A DNA stretch of 64,000 bases from Achromobacter sp. Marseille-Q4962 (GCF_943737005.1 NZ_CALSFU010000015.1:88212-152211), one strand, 5' to 3'; positions 7,117 to 16,219 are shown, numbered from the stretch's first letter. A program made the numbers and translations. The notes: a model not told the origin generated them from the letters alone.

Positions 7117-8037
7117 GTGGATACGCATGCCGCCATGCAGACCTTTGCCAAGGTCGTGGAACTGGGGTCTTTCGCCGCGGCGGCGGACAAACTGGACCTC
7201 GCCCGCTCGGTGGTGACGCGCCAGATCGCGCACCTGGAGCACCGGTACGGCGTGCGCCTGCTCAACCGGACCACGCGCAAGCTCAGCCTGACCGATGCCG
7301 GACAGGCTTTCTACGAGCGCGTGCGCCCCATCCTCGCCGAAGTGGCCGACCTGGAACTGGCGCTGCAGGCGCAGGGCAGCACGCCCAGCGGCCGGCTGCG
7401 GGTAAGCGCGCCCGTGTCCTTCGGCATCCTGCACCTGGGACCGGCCATCGCGGAGTACCTGCAGCAATATCCCGAAGTCACTATCGACCTGGATCTCAAC
7501 GACCGGGTGGTGGACCTGGTGGAAGACGGCTACGACGTGGCGGTGCGCATCGGGCCGCTGCTGGACTCGTCCCTGGTGGCGCGGCCGCTGGCGCCGCAGC
7601 GGCTGCACGTGTGCGCTTCGCCCGGCTACATCGAGCGCCACGGCGCGCCGCGGGTTCCCGAAGACCTGAAACGGCACCGCTGCCTGCACTATGCCTATGC
7701 CAGCACCGGCAACGAATGGCGCTTCGAGAAAGACGGGATCAGCCACCTGGTGCGCGTGAACGCGGCCCTGCGCGCGAACAACGGAGACGTGCTGCGCACG
7801 GCGGCCCTGGCCGGCCACGGCATCATCTTGCAGCCGGAATTCCTGATCGGCGCAGACCTGCGCGCCGGGCGCCTGGTCGCGCTGCTGGAAGACTACGCCC
7901 ACACCGAGATTTCGATGTACGCGGTGTACCCGCACCGGCGGTTTCTGTCCCCCAAAGTGCGGTCCTTCGTGGAGCACCTGGAGCGCCGCTTCGGCGCCTC
8001 GTCCGAGGATCGCGCAGGGCCGCGCCGCACCCGTTAG
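7117..8037 (+). CDS. LysR-family transcriptional regulator
   Basis: 306-residue LysR regulator. Residues 1-62 form the winged helix-turn-helix (FAKVVELGSFAAAADKL, then RSVVTRQIAHLEHRYGVRLL and TTRKLSLTDAGQAFYE). The rest is the periplasmic-binding-like effector domain (GRLRVSAPVSFGILHLGP, then VDLVEDGYDVAVRIG). The GTG at 7117 is used; an ATG six codons later (7135) is a possible alternative. It is divergent from the DoxX gene, its likely target. The domain pattern is close to regulators of drug, aldehyde or quinone stress genes. Confidence 0.93.
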   Translation: MDTHAAMQTFAKVVELGSFAAAADKLDLARSVVTRQIAHLEHRYGVRLLNRTTRKLSLTDAGQAFYERVRPILAEVADLELALQAQGSTPSGRLRVSAPVSFGILHLGPAIAEYLQQYPEVTIDLDLNDRVVDLVEDGYDVAVRIGPLLDSSLVARPLAPQRLHVCASPGYIERHGAPRVPEDLKRHRCLHYAYASTGNEWRFEKDGISHLVRVNAALRANNGDVLRTAALAGHGIILQPEFLIGADLRAGRLVALLEDYAHTEISMYAVYPHRRFLSPKVRSFVEHLERRFGASSEDRAGPRRTR

Positions 8038-8047
8038 AATCGTGCCC

Positions 8048-8629
8048 ATGACCGACAAACCGCCTCTCGTCTATTTTCCCGCGCCGCGCCGCGCCAATTT
8101 CTGCAGTCAGTGCGGCTCGCCGGTCAGCCGGCGCGTGCCGGAAGGCGACAACCGCGAACGCGACATCTGCGACCATTGCGGCGCCATCCATTACCAGAAT
8201 CCGCGCCTGGTGGTGGGCACCGTGCCGGTGTGGCAAGACCGCGTGCTGCTGTGCCGCCGCGCCATCGAGCCCCGCTACAACACCTGGACGCTGCCGGCGG
8301 GCTTCATGGAGCTGGGCGAAAGCACCGCGCAGGGCGCGGCCCGCGAAACCCTCGAGGAATCGGGCGCGCGCGTGCGGCTGGGCGAGATCTACACCATCAT
8401 CGACGTGCCGCAGATAGAACAGGTGCACGTGTTCTATCTCGCGCACGCCGCCGGCCCCGAACTGGACCCCGGGCCCGAGAGCCTGGAAGCCCGCTACTAC
8501 GACGAAGCGGAAATCCCCTGGGACGACCTGGCGTTCCGCACCGTCGTCACCACGCTGCGGCACTTTTTCGAAGACCGCAAGCGCGGCATGTTCGGCCCTC
8601 ATCACTACACGCTCGAATCGCACCGTTGA
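8048..8629 (+). CDS. Nudix hydrolase with N-terminal zinc ribbon
   Basis: 193-residue protein. An N-terminal zinc ribbon is formed by FCSQCGSP and [10 protein letters not shown] (two CxxC pairs). The Nudix box follows (GFMELGEST, then [12 protein letters not shown]; pattern G-x5-E-x7-R-E-x2-E-E-x-G). The zinc ribbon plus Nudix architecture is that of NudC-like and ADP-ribose/NADH pyrophosphatase relatives; the substrate is not determined. The ATG at 8048 is preferred to GTG at 8042. The stop codon overlaps the TTG start of aat, so translational coupling is likely. Confidence 0.93.
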   Translation: MTDKPPLVYFPAPRRANFCSQCGSPVSRRVPEGDNRERDICDHCGAIHYQNPRLVVGTVPVWQDRVLLCRRAIEPRYNTWTLPAGFMELGESTAQGAARETLEESGARVRLGEIYTIIDVPQIEQVHVFYLAHAAGPELDPGPESLEARYYDEAEIPWDDLAFRTVVTTLRHFFEDRKRGMFGPHHYTLESHR

Positions 8630-9399
8630 AGCTGCCCTGGCTCGCCGCAGACACGCCTTTCCCGCCAGCCTACACAGCGCTGCGCGACCCGGACGGCCTG
8701 CTCGCCGCGGGAGCCGATCTTTCGCCGCGCCGCCTCGCGCAGGCGTATTCCAACGGCATCTTTCCCTGGTACTCGGAGGGCGAACCGATACTGTGGTGGA
8801 GTCCCGATCCGCGCATGGTGCTGGCCTGCCGGGACTTCGCACCATCTCACTCGCTGCGCAAGCTGCTGCGCCAGATCGCGCGCCATGAACATGAGGCTCC
8901 GCGCGTGCGGGTCCGGGTCGACACCGCCTTTGCGGAAGTCATGGCGCAATGCGCCTCCCCCCGCGAGGGACAGCCCGGCACCTGGATCACGGCCGCCATG
9001 CAGCAGGCGTACCGCCAATGGCACGAGGCGGGCTTCGTGCACAGCATAGAAACCTGGATCGACGGCGAACTGGCCGGCGGGCTCTACGGCATCAGCCTGG
9101 GACGCATGTTTTTCGGCGAATCCATGTTCACCCGCGTGCCCAACGCCTCCAAGATCGCGCTGGCCTATCTGGTGCGGTTCCTGCAGGCGCAGGGCGTGGC
9201 CTGGATCGATTGCCAGCAGCAGACCCGGCACCTGGCCAGCCTGGGCGCGCGGCCCGTGCCGCGCGCCGCGTTCCTCGAACACGTGCGGCGGGCGACGGCG
9301 CGCGCGCCCATCGCCTGGACGCGCGGCTGGCTGGACAGCGCCGGCCGCCTGCATCCCGGAAGCGGCGCGGAACCCGCCCCCGGCGGCGTTAATATGTAG
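8626..9399 (+). CDS. aat: Leucyl/phenylalanyl-tRNA--protein transferase
   Basis: 257-residue cytoplasmic enzyme that adds Leu or Phe from aminoacyl-tRNA to N-terminal Arg/Lys of proteins, marking them for ClpS/ClpAP (N-end rule). Signatures are [40 protein letters not shown] and [18 protein letters not shown], then [17 protein letters not shown]. The start is TTG at 8626-8628, overlapping the Nudix stop in TTGA; no in-frame ATG or GTG precedes the conserved [13 protein letters not shown]. The next gene, bpt, is the other bacterial N-end-rule transferase. Confidence 0.97.
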   Translation: MKLPWLAADTPFPPAYTALRDPDGLLAAGADLSPRRLAQAYSNGIFPWYSEGEPILWWSPDPRMVLACRDFAPSHSLRKLLRQIARHEHEAPRVRVRVDTAFAEVMAQCASPREGQPGTWITAAMQQAYRQWHEAGFVHSIETWIDGELAGGLYGISLGRMFFGESMFTRVPNASKIALAYLVRFLQAQGVAWIDCQQQTRHLASLGARPVPRAAFLEHVRRATARAPIAWTRGWLDSAGRLHPGSGAEPAPGGVNM

Positions 9400-9443
9400 G
9401 CATCCCTTGCGGGCAGGCGTGCCGGCGGGATACGGGGATATTC

Positions 9444-10181
9444 ATGAGCCAGCTCAAAGAGTTACCTTTCTCCACGCTGCAGTTCTACGCGACCGCGCCC
9501 TACCCCTGCAGCTACCTGCCCGGGCGGCAGGCGCGCTCCCAGGTCGCCGCGCCCGGCCACCTCATCAACGCCGGCACTTATTCGCAGCTCGTGGAGCAGG
9601 GCTTCCGGCGCAGCGGGCTGTTCACGTACCGGCCGCATTGCGATAACTGCCAGGCATGCGTGCCCGTGCGCGTCGATGCCGCGGCCTTCGCGCCCAACCG
9701 AAGCCAGCGGCGGGCGTGGCGCAACCATCGGAATCTGCGCGCCTTCGTGGCCGAGCTGGCCTGGTCGCCCGAGCATTACCGGCTGTACACCCGCTACCAG
9801 CAGGGGCGCCATCCGGGCGGCGGCATGGACGAGGACAGCCGCACCCAGTATGCGCAGTTCCTGCTGACCAGCCGCGTCAACACGAGGCTGGTCGAATTCC
9901 GCGACGGCGAAGACCAGTTGATGATGGTGTCCATCATCGACGTGCTGGACGACGGCCTTTCCTCCGTCTACACCTTCTATGACCCCGACGTGCCGGGCAG
10001 CCTGGGCACCTACAGCATCCTGTGGCAAATCGAGCAGTGCCGCACGCTGGGCCTGCCCTGGCTCTATCTGGGATACTGGATCCGCGACAGCCGCAAGATG
10101 TCGTACAAGTCCGGCTTCCGGCCCGCCCAGCTCCTGGTGCGTGGCGCCTGGCGCGAGGCGGATTTCGACCCGCCCGCCTAG
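9444..10181 (+). CDS. bpt: Aspartate/glutamate leucyltransferase (arginyltransferase family)
   Basis: 245-residue enzyme of the ATE family, which transfers Leu from Leu-tRNA to N-terminal Asp or Glu. The N-terminal ATE domain carries the cysteine cluster PYPCSYLPG and [13 protein letters not shown]; the C-terminal acyltransferase-like domain contains [21 protein letters not shown] and [20 protein letters not shown]. It starts 44 bp after aat, giving adjacent genes for both classes of secondary to primary N-degron conversion. Followed by a short tandem repeat and pyrD. Confidence 0.96.
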   Translation: MSQLKELPFSTLQFYATAPYPCSYLPGRQARSQVAAPGHLINAGTYSQLVEQGFRRSGLFTYRPHCDNCQACVPVRVDAAAFAPNRSQRRAWRNHRNLRAFVAELAWSPEHYRLYTRYQQGRHPGGGMDEDSRTQYAQFLLTSRVNTRLVEFRDGEDQLMMVSIIDVLDDGLSSVYTFYDPDVPGSLGTYSILWQIEQCRTLGLPWLYLGYWIRDSRKMSYKSGFRPAQLLVRGAWREADFDPPA

Positions 10182-10194
10182 CCGGATCTGATCT

Positions 10195-10231
10195 GGCGCG
10201 GCCGGCAAGGCGCGGCCGGCGAGGCGCGGCC
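10195..10231. repeat. 14-bp tandem repeat, about 2.6 copies
   Basis: GGCGCGGCCGGCAA (10195-10208) and GGCGCGGCCGGCGA (10209-10222) are followed by a partial third copy (10223-10231) in the bpt-pyrD gap. Each unit also contains a CGGCCG palindrome. Possible slippage locus. Confidence 0.85.
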
Positions 10232-10260
10232 TGCCCCAAGTCGCTCTACAATCGCGCCTT

Positions 10261-11304
10261 ATGTCTATTCTCTTCCACGCCTATCCCCTGGCCCGCACGG
10301 CGCTCTTCGCCATGGATGCGGAAACCGCCCACGAAGTCACGCTGTCGGGGCTGCAGCGCGCCTATGACTGCGGCGCCACGCGCAGGCTGCTGCATGCGCA
10401 GCCCAAGGCGCCCTGCACCCTCATGGGCATGAGACTCTCGAACCCGGTCGGACTCGCGGCGGGGCTGGACAAGAACGGCGCCTACATCGACGCGCTCGGC
10501 AACCTGGGCTTCGGCTTCGTGGAAGTGGGCACGGTCACGCCGCGCGCCCAGCCGGGCAATCCCAAGCCGCGCATGTTCCGCCTGCCGCGCGCGCAGGCGC
10601 TCATCAACCGGCTGGGGTTCAACAACCAGGGGCTGGATGCTTTCCTGGCCAACGTGCGGCGCAGCCAGTGGCGCAGCCAGGGCGGCGTGCTGGGGCTCAA
10701 CATCGGCAAGAACGCCGACACCCCCATCGAGAACGCGGCGAGCGACTACCTGATCGGGCTGGAAGGCGTATACCCCCACGCCGACTACGTCACGGTGAAT
10801 ATTTCTTCGCCCAACACCAAGAACCTGCGCGCCCTGCAGGGCGGTGACGAGCTGTCGGCACTGCTGGACCGGCTGGCGGACAAGCGCCGCGAACTGGAAG
10901 ACCGGCATCAGCGGCGCGTGCCCATCGCCGTGAAGATCGCGCCCGATCTGACCGAAGAGCAGATCGACGCCATTGCCGGAATCCTGCCGCGCCACGGCAT
11001 CGACGGCGTCATCGCCACCAACACCACGCTGTCCCGCGAGGCGGTGGCCGGCATGGCGCACGCCGACGAGGCGGGCGGCCTGTCGGGTGCGCCGGTGCAC
11101 GAGCTGTCGCTGGCGGTGATCCGCCGCCTGCGCCAGAAGCTGGGCGCGGACATGGCCATCATCGGCGTGGGCGGGGTAATGTCGGGGCGGCATGCCCGCG
11201 AGAAGATCGAAGCCGGCGCCAACGCGGTGCAACTGTACACCGGCCTCATCTACCGGGGCCCGGCCCTGGTCGGCGAATGCGTGAGCGCGCTGGCGCGGGC
11301 GTAA
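10261..11304 (+). CDS. pyrD: Dihydroorotate dehydrogenase (quinone), class 2
   Basis: 347-residue peripheral membrane flavoenzyme that oxidises dihydroorotate to orotate in pyrimidine synthesis, passing electrons to quinone. The N-terminal membrane-association helix region (residues 1-45) marks class 2. Conserved parts are [54 protein letters not shown] (FMN site with catalytic Ser) and [15 protein letters not shown] with [11 protein letters not shown] near the C-terminus. It converges on the phasin gene. Confidence 0.98.
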   Translation: MSILFHAYPLARTALFAMDAETAHEVTLSGLQRAYDCGATRRLLHAQPKAPCTLMGMRLSNPVGLAAGLDKNGAYIDALGNLGFGFVEVGTVTPRAQPGNPKPRMFRLPRAQALINRLGFNNQGLDAFLANVRRSQWRSQGGVLGLNIGKNADTPIENAASDYLIGLEGVYPHADYVTVNISSPNTKNLRALQGGDELSALLDRLADKRRELEDRHQRRVPIAVKIAPDLTEEQIDAIAGILPRHGIDGVIATNTTLSREAVAGMAHADEAGGLSGAPVHELSLAVIRRLRQKLGADMAIIGVGGVMSGRHAREKIEAGANAVQLYTGLIYRGPALVGECVSALARA

Positions 11305-11327
11305 AAAAAGGCCACCCGTGGGTGGCC
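11303..11327 (-). terminator. Rho-independent terminator for the phasin transcript
   Basis: Read on the minus strand, GGCCACC CACG GGTGGCC forms a 7-bp stem and is followed by seven U, ending at the pyrD stop. On the plus strand the same hairpin has no U run, so it mainly serves the minus strand. A second hairpin (CCGGGAT/ATCCCGG, 11398-11415) lies nearer the phasin stop. Confidence 0.75.
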
Positions 11328-11442
11328 CTAATTCCAGCTCTGCTCTGTCACTCAACAGTACTACATAACTGCGGTTTGCGCACCGCCTGCGTTCGGCCCG
11401 GGATGTAAATCCCGGACCAGGCCCCATGATCCGTTACCGGAC

Positions 11443-12021
11443 TCAGGCGCTGCGGCGGCTGCGGCTGGCAACCTTGGTGGCGGCGTCGGCGGCGTCCGAG
11501 GCAGCCTTGAAGGTCGCGTTGGCGGCGGCGTTCAGGTTCGATTCGGCGACTTCGGCGGCCTGCTTGGCAGCCTTGGACAGCGAATCGTAGGCGCTGGTCG
11601 CGGTGGCCAGCGAGGACTTGATCAGCGCGACGGCGCTTTCCGAGCCGGCGGGAGCGTTCTTGGAGAACTGCTCGACGGCGTCGGACAGCTGCTGCTGCGT
11701 TTCGGCGATCTGCGCTTCAGTCAGCTTGGCCAGGTTGCCCTGCACGCCGGCCACGATGTCGTAGACGTGCTTGCTGTAGGCCAGGGCCTTCTCGGCGCCG
11801 GGCTGCAGCAGGCCGGTGGCGAAGGCGGCGGCTTCCTGCGGATCCTTGACTTCGACGGCCTGCTGCGACTTCTGGGCGACTTCGTCCAGGGTGGCGCGCA
11901 CGACCTTCAGATTCAGTTCAACGAGCTTTTCGAAGCCCGCGAAAACGGCGGATTGGGCAGCCAGAAAGGTGTTGACGCTGGCTTTCTGACGGTCCAGGAC
12001 TTGTTGCGGAATAGTGCTCAT
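11443..12021 (-). CDS. phaP: Phasin family protein (PHA granule-associated)
   Basis: 192-residue Ala/Lys-rich helical protein of the phasin family: LDRQKASVNTFLAAQSAVFAG, then FEKLVELNLKVVRATLDE at the start and an Ala-rich C-terminus ending in a basic tail (KVASRSRRSA). Phasins coat polyhydroxyalkanoate granules and limit their coalescence. AGGAG sits 8 nt before the ATG. A good sigma70 promoter lies about 115 nt upstream, surrounded by TGCAC motifs that could bind a PhaR-type regulator. No other pha gene is in the window. The symbol is by family only. Confidence 0.9.
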   Translation of the reverse strand: MSTIPQQVLDRQKASVNTFLAAQSAVFAGFEKLVELNLKVVRATLDEVAQKSQQAVEVKDPQEAAAFATGLLQPGAEKALAYSKHVYDIVAGVQGNLAKLTEAQIAETQQQLSDAVEQFSKNAPAGSESAVALIKSSLATATSAYDSLSKAAKQAAEVAESNLNAAANATFKAASDAADAATKVASRSRRSA

Positions 12022-12390
12022 AGGATGCTCCTATCGGTGCCGGACGCGCCGGCAAGGTGGGTGTCTGCGACGAAAGAAAAAAACGTGCGCGGATACTGGT
12101 ACTACACGCAACCGCCGGCTCGTTTGATGCACTGCACAATGCACATTCTAGGGGCCTCAAAAAACTTGTCAAGCAGTTTTTGTGCAACGCAACAACTGTT
12201 TGCACTTTCGTGGGGCATGCGGGCTCGGGCCTTGATCTGGCACAAGATTCCGCTTCGCGTTGGGGAAATACCGGACTGACTCCGTACCCAGTCTTCCCTA
12301 CACTCGCGGCACACTGGTGTGATTCAAACTATTACAAACCGGTATCCCATAACGACTACGCAGCACAGCAAACCCTGCATTGGAGACCCC
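12022..12390. other. Intergenic region between phasin and second Bug gene
   Basis: 369 bp between divergent genes. It holds the phasin promoter (12145-12172) and five TGCAC/GTGCA motifs (12128-12205). Toward the Bug gene it is A/T-richer (12320-12360), where a promoter is expected, but no convincing pair of hexamers was seen. No ORF with coding character. Confidence 0.7.
12145..12172 (-). promoter_or_regulatory. Phasin promoter (TTGACA-16-TAGAAT)
   Basis: On the minus strand a perfect TTGACA (12172-12167) is separated by 16 nt from TAGAAT (12150-12145), giving a start near 12138 and a leader of about 115 nt. It is one of the best sigma70 matches in the window. Confidence 0.7.
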
Positions 12391-13368
12391 ATGAATTTCC
12401 TCCCCCGCACGCTTTCGGCTCTCTTCGCCGCCAGCGCCCTGCTCGCGGCCGGCGCTGCCCACGCCGAATACCCGGACCACCCCATCAACATGGTGGTGCC
12501 TTTCGCCGCGGGCGGCCCGACCGACAACGTCGCGCGCTCGCTGGCTGAGGCCATGCGGACGTCTCTGGGCCAGACGGTCGTGGTCGAAAACAAGGGCGGC
12601 GCCGGCGGCACGATCGGCACCACCCAGGTCGCGCGCTCGCAGCCCGACGGCTATTCCGTCCTGCTGATGCACGCCGGCTTCTCGACGGCGCCCTCTCTCT
12701 ACAAGAACCCCGGCTACGATCCGTACAAGAGCTTCGAGCCCATCGGCCTCGTGGTGGACGTGCCCATGACCGTCATCGCGCGGTCGGACTTCCCGCCCAA
12801 CACCATCCAGGAACTGGCCGAGTACGTCAAAAAGAACAAGGACAAGGTTTCGCTCGCCAACGCCGGCATCGGCGCGGCCAGCCACCTGTGCGGCACCATG
12901 CTCCAGGAAGCCCTGGGCGTGCAGCTGCTGACCATTCCCTACAAGGGCACCGCTCCCGCCATGAACGATCTGCTGGGCAAGCAGGTGGACATGCTCTGCG
13001 ACCAGACCACCAACACCACGCAGCAGATCGACGCCGGCAAGGTGAAGGCCTATGCCGTCACCAGCCTCAAGCGCGTGCCCACGCTGCCCAAGCTGCCCAC
13101 CATGGACGAGTCGGGCTACAAGGGCTTCGAAGTCGGCATCTGGCATGGCATGTGGGTGCCGAAAGGCACGCCCAAGCCCGTGGTGGACAAGCTGGTCAAG
13201 GCCTTGCAGGCCGGCCTGGCCGATCCCAAGTTCCAGGAGCGCATGAAACAACTGGGCGCCACCGTGCTCACCGCGGAAGCCAATCCGCAGGCGCTGGAAG
13301 CCAAGGTGAAGCAGCAGGTGCCGCAGTGGGCCGAGCTTTTCAAGAAGGCGGGCGTCGAGCCGCAGTAA
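12391..13368 (+). CDS. Bug-family tripartite tricarboxylate transporter substrate-binding protein
   Basis: 325-residue periplasmic Bug receptor with a Sec signal peptide (MNFLPRTLSALFAASALLAAG, cut after AHA). The mature protein begins EYPDHPINMVVPFAAGGPTDN and contains NKGGAGGTIGT, PDGYSVLLMH and the two-lobed pattern of TctC proteins. The ATG at 12391 follows GGAGA; an upstream in-frame ATG at 12319 would bury the signal peptide. No transporter genes are adjacent, so it is an orphan receptor. A palindrome resembling IS ends follows, then a convergent IclR gene that may or may not control it. Confidence 0.94.
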   Translation: MNFLPRTLSALFAASALLAAGAAHAEYPDHPINMVVPFAAGGPTDNVARSLAEAMRTSLGQTVVVENKGGAGGTIGTTQVARSQPDGYSVLLMHAGFSTAPSLYKNPGYDPYKSFEPIGLVVDVPMTVIARSDFPPNTIQELAEYVKKNKDKVSLANAGIGAASHLCGTMLQEALGVQLLTIPYKGTAPAMNDLLGKQVDMLCDQTTNTTQQIDAGKVKAYAVTSLKRVPTLPKLPTMDESGYKGFEVGIWHGMWVPKGTPKPVVDKLVKALQAGLADPKFQERMKQLGATVLTAEANPQALEAKVKQQVPQWAELFKKAGVEPQ

Positions 13369-13408
13369 GCCGCGCGGCCGCCCCTCCCCGGCAAACGCCC
13401 TGCGATTG

Positions 13409-13457
13409 TGAACTGCCCCCGAAGGTTGGATTCGTCCAACTTTCGGAGGGCAGTTCA
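13409..13457. repeat. 49-bp near-perfect palindrome, IS3-family end-like
   Basis: The left arm 13409-13430 starts TGAACTGCCCCCGAAGG and the right arm 13435-13457 is its complement with one extra base and one G/T difference; the loop is TTCG. The outer sequence TGAACTGCCCCC then GAAAGTTGGA resembles terminal inverted repeats of IS3-family (IS150-like) elements placed back to back. It lies 40 bp after the Bug stop and may also terminate transcription; a T-rich stretch (TTTTCTTTT) follows 12 bp later. Confidence 0.75.
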
Positions 13458-13536
13458 GATGCGGGGCGTTTTCTTTTCAAGAAGGCGGTTCTTCGCGCGA
13501 TGCGCGGCGCGCGGGCCGGGCGGCGGAATGCCGCGG

Positions 13537-14406
13537 CTACACGCGGGCGGTGGTTTCGGGCGCGGGCAGGCCGTTGAAGCCGCCGGGGCCCGCGCCGGGC
13601 GGCTCGTAGCCCAGCGCCTCGGAAATTTCGGCGGCGGTGTCCACCAGCGCCTTGATCCATTCGTCCTGCAGGCGCTCCGCCGGCGCCGAAATGGACAGGC
13701 CGGCCACCAGCTTGCCGGTGTCGTCGTAGATGCCGGCCGCGATGCAGCGCACGCCCAGTTCCAGTTCTTCGTTGTCGCGCGCGTAGCCGTGGCGGCGCAC
13801 CAGCGCCAGTTCGCGCTCGAGGCGGTCGAGGTCGGTGAGGCTGTTGCGGGTGTGGCCGGCCAGCCCGGTGCGCAGCGCGTAGGCGCGCACCTGGCGGGAG
13901 TCGGCGGTGGACAGGAACAGCTTGCCCGTGGAGGTGAGGTGCAGGGGCGCCCGGCCGCCGATGGCCCGCACCACCTGCATGCCGGAACGCTCGCTCCAGG
14001 CGCGCTCGATGTAGACGATTTCGTCGCCCTGCTGCACCGAAAGGTTGATGGTCTGGCCCGTGAGCTTATGCAGCGAACGCATGGCCGAGATCGAGGCCTC
14101 GCGCACGTTGAGCCGCCCCTTGACCAGCGAGCCCAGTTCCAGCAGACGCATGCCGAGCTGGTAGAGGCCGTTATCCACGCGCTCTACGTAGCGCCCCACC
14201 ACCAGGTCGTTCAGGATGCGGTGGGCCGTGGAGGCGTGCAGGCCCGTGGTGGCCGAGAGCTCCTTCAGGGTGACGGGGTCGGGCTGGGCCGCCAGCGCGT
14301 CGAGCAGCCGCATGGCCCGCTCGATGACCTGGATGGCGATGGGATGGGACGAGGCGCCATCGTGCTCGGCGTCCGGGGCATTGCGTGAATTGGGCAGACG
14401 GGACAT
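13537..14406 (-). CDS. IclR-family transcriptional regulator
   Basis: 289-residue regulator. The N-terminal winged helix-turn-helix (QVIERAMRLLDALAAQ, then TLKELSATTGLHASTAHRILNDL) is followed by the IclR effector domain (GDEIVYIERAWSERSGMQ, RAPLHLTSTGKLFLS, then GVRCIAAGIYDDTGKLVAGLSIS). I chose ATG at 14406 (MSRLPNSRNA); the in-frame ATGs at 14439 and 14472 only add a low-complexity extension and none has a strong ribosome site. It converges on the Bug receptor. The inducer is unknown; IclR proteins often respond to organic acids. Confidence 0.92.
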   Translation of the reverse strand: MSRLPNSRNAPDAEHDGASSHPIAIQVIERAMRLLDALAAQPDPVTLKELSATTGLHASTAHRILNDLVVGRYVERVDNGLYQLGMRLLELGSLVKGRLNVREASISAMRSLHKLTGQTINLSVQQGDEIVYIERAWSERSGMQVVRAIGGRAPLHLTSTGKLFLSTADSRQVRAYALRTGLAGHTRNSLTDLDRLERELALVRRHGYARDNEELELGVRCIAAGIYDDTGKLVAGLSISAPAERLQDEWIKALVDTAAEISEALGYEPPGAGPGGFNGLPAPETTARV

Positions 14407-14556
14407 AGATTGACGGAAAGGGCTTGGCGGCACGGCCATGGCACAGGGGTTTTGCGGCAATGCAGCAAACAAATCTTTCCCGTATTGTGAAATTTAGCGA
14501 CCCGTTTGGCAATTGGTTTTTTTAATCGGATTGCGACGGATCGCAACGCCGGACGC

Positions 14557-15369
14557 TCAGGCGGCGGGCGGCGCCAGCTTGCCGCCCAGGCGCAGCACCT
14601 CGGCGCGCAGGTATTCCAGCGCGGCCGCCGCCGCCTCGGGCTCGCCCTTGACGCCCAGGTCGATGTGCGGCGTGCCGCCCGCCTCGCCCACGCTGGGCAG
14701 GCTGAAGGCGCGCACCCCCGGCCAGCGGCTTTCGACCGTGAGCATGGCGGGCGTGATGCGCGATTCGGGCATGCCGAACACCAGGAAGGAATGCTCGACG
14801 TGCGCGCGCGCATGCTGCAACGCACGATAGCGGGTGTCCAGCGTCCATTCGAGCATGGGCCAAGCCATGACCGGAAATCCAGGCACGAAGGTGTGATCGC
14901 GGATGAAGAAGCCGGGAATGCGGTTGTACGGGTTGGGCACGATTTCACAGCCCCGGGGAAACACGCCCATCTGCAGCCGCTGCTGGTTCTCGGGCGTGCT
15001 CATGTCGGCCGAGCCCTGGCCCTTGGCCGCCATCTCGGCAGCCCGCTGCGCGATGGCCTCGGCCGCCTGGGGATGCAGCTCCAGGGGCAGCCCCAGCGCC
15101 TCGGCCGCTGCCTGGCGGGTGTGATCGTCGGGCGTGCCGCCGATGCCGCCGCAGGAGAACACCACGTCGCCGCTGGCGAAGCTGCGGCGGTAGGCCTCGG
15201 CCAGGCGGGCGCGGTCGTCGGGCAGGAATTCGGCCCACCCCAGCTGCATGCCGCGCGCCGAGAGCATTTCCACGACTTTGGAAAAATGCTTGTCCTGCCG
15301 GCGGCCGGAGAGGATTTCGTCTCCGACGATGATAAGGCCGATGCGGCGGGCGGCGGTTTCTGCGGACAT
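14557..15369 (-). CDS. CinA-like molybdopterin-binding domain protein
   Basis: 270-residue protein consisting of the N-terminal CinA/MoCF (molybdopterin-binding-like) domain. It opens RRIGLIIVGDEILSGRRQD, followed by SCGGIGGTPDDHTRQAAAEALG and PNPYNRIPGFFIRDHTFVPGFP. The C-terminal NMN deamidase domain of full CinA is absent, as in many beta-proteobacterial homologues annotated as competence/damage-inducible protein A. By homology it may hydrolyse ADP-ribose-type pyrophosphates; this is inference. The ATG at 15369 follows GGAACC. The EI24 gene lies upstream, 34 bp away on the same strand. Confidence 0.88.
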   Translation of the reverse strand: MSAETAARRIGLIIVGDEILSGRRQDKHFSKVVEMLSARGMQLGWAEFLPDDRARLAEAYRRSFASGDVVFSCGGIGGTPDDHTRQAAAEALGLPLELHPQAAEAIAQRAAEMAAKGQGSADMSTPENQQRLQMGVFPRGCEIVPNPYNRIPGFFIRDHTFVPGFPVMAWPMLEWTLDTRYRALQHARAHVEHSFLVFGMPESRITPAMLTVESRWPGVRAFSLPSVGEAGGTPHIDLGVKGEPEAAAAALEYLRAEVLRLGGKLAPPAA

Positions 15370-15403
15370 GATGGGGTTCCGGATAGCGGTGAAAGGGGAA
15401 GGA

Positions 15404-16219
15404 TCAGACGTCGATGGTGCGCTGCTGGCGCAATTGCCGCAGCGCATCCAGCCCGTAGTGCGCATACACCAGCGCGGAAAACACGGGCAGCACCACCCAG
15501 GCCGGCGGCAGCAGGTTCAGCAGCGAGCAGACCAGGCCGATGATCCAGAAGCCGACGTTGTTGCGCTTGAGCAGGATCTGGCGCTCGGCGGGACTGGCGT
15601 GCTCGACGATGGCGTCCACGCGCATCATCCGCGAAAAAGCGAAGGCCCACCAGAACACCGACAGCACCACGGCCATGGGAGGCACCAGCCACAGGGGCAG
15701 CGTCAATACCCACCCCAGCGCGAACGCGAGCGACACCCACACGGCGTTCCACACGCTGACCGCCGTGGAAAAACGGCCCTGCCGCGCCACGCCGGCGTAC
15801 TCGCGCTCGCTCACGTGCCGCAGCACCAGCGGCATGACGAACACCGCCGCGATGGCCAGGCCCAGGATGCCCGACACGGGCAGCAGGATTCCGGCCGCGA
15901 TAACGGGCACCAGATAGAGCTTGAGGGAGAACAGCCCCACCGCGACCAGCCAGTCATCCACGCGGTTGACCATGTCCCATTGGGAGGCTTCCATGCGCAG
16001 CCAGTCGGTCAGGGGCGTCCAGAACAGCCAGAGCAGAACGATGGCGCCCACCAGCGCGATCAGGAACGGCAGCAGCACGGCGAACAGCATGCTCGGATGG
16101 CATTGCGACACCAGGGCGCGCTTGAATGCCTGGGCCACGCCCGCCGCGCCCGCGCTCGCGCGGGGCGAAAATCCTGGACGCGATTCGGACGTATCGGACT
16201 CGGGGCGCAGTGCGTTCAT
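15404..16219 (-). CDS. EI24/CysZ-type integral membrane protein
   Basis: 271-residue inner-membrane protein. After a polar N-terminus (residues 1-25) come AFKRALVSQCHPSMLFAV and several long apolar segments (LLPFLIALVGAIVLLWLFW, then LYLVPVIAAGILLPVSGIL and VVLSVFWWAFAFSRM). This is the EI24 (etoposide-induced 2.4/CysZ) domain pattern. CysZ takes up sulfate in Enterobacteria, but beta-proteobacterial members have no shown role. The start is ATG 16219. It is divergent from the thioredoxin-like gene by 62 bp and precedes the CinA-like gene. Confidence 0.85.
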   Translation of the reverse strand: MNALRPESDTSESRPGFSPRASAGAAGVAQAFKRALVSQCHPSMLFAVLLPFLIALVGAIVLLWLFWTPLTDWLRMEASQWDMVNRVDDWLVAVGLFSLKLYLVPVIAAGILLPVSGILGLAIAAVFVMPLVLRHVSEREYAGVARQGRFSTAVSVWNAVWVSLAFALGWVLTLPLWLVPPMAVVLSVFWWAFAFSRMMRVDAIVEHASPAERQILLKRNNVGFWIIGLVCSLLNLLPPAWVVLPVFSALVYAHYGLDALRQLRQQRTIDV

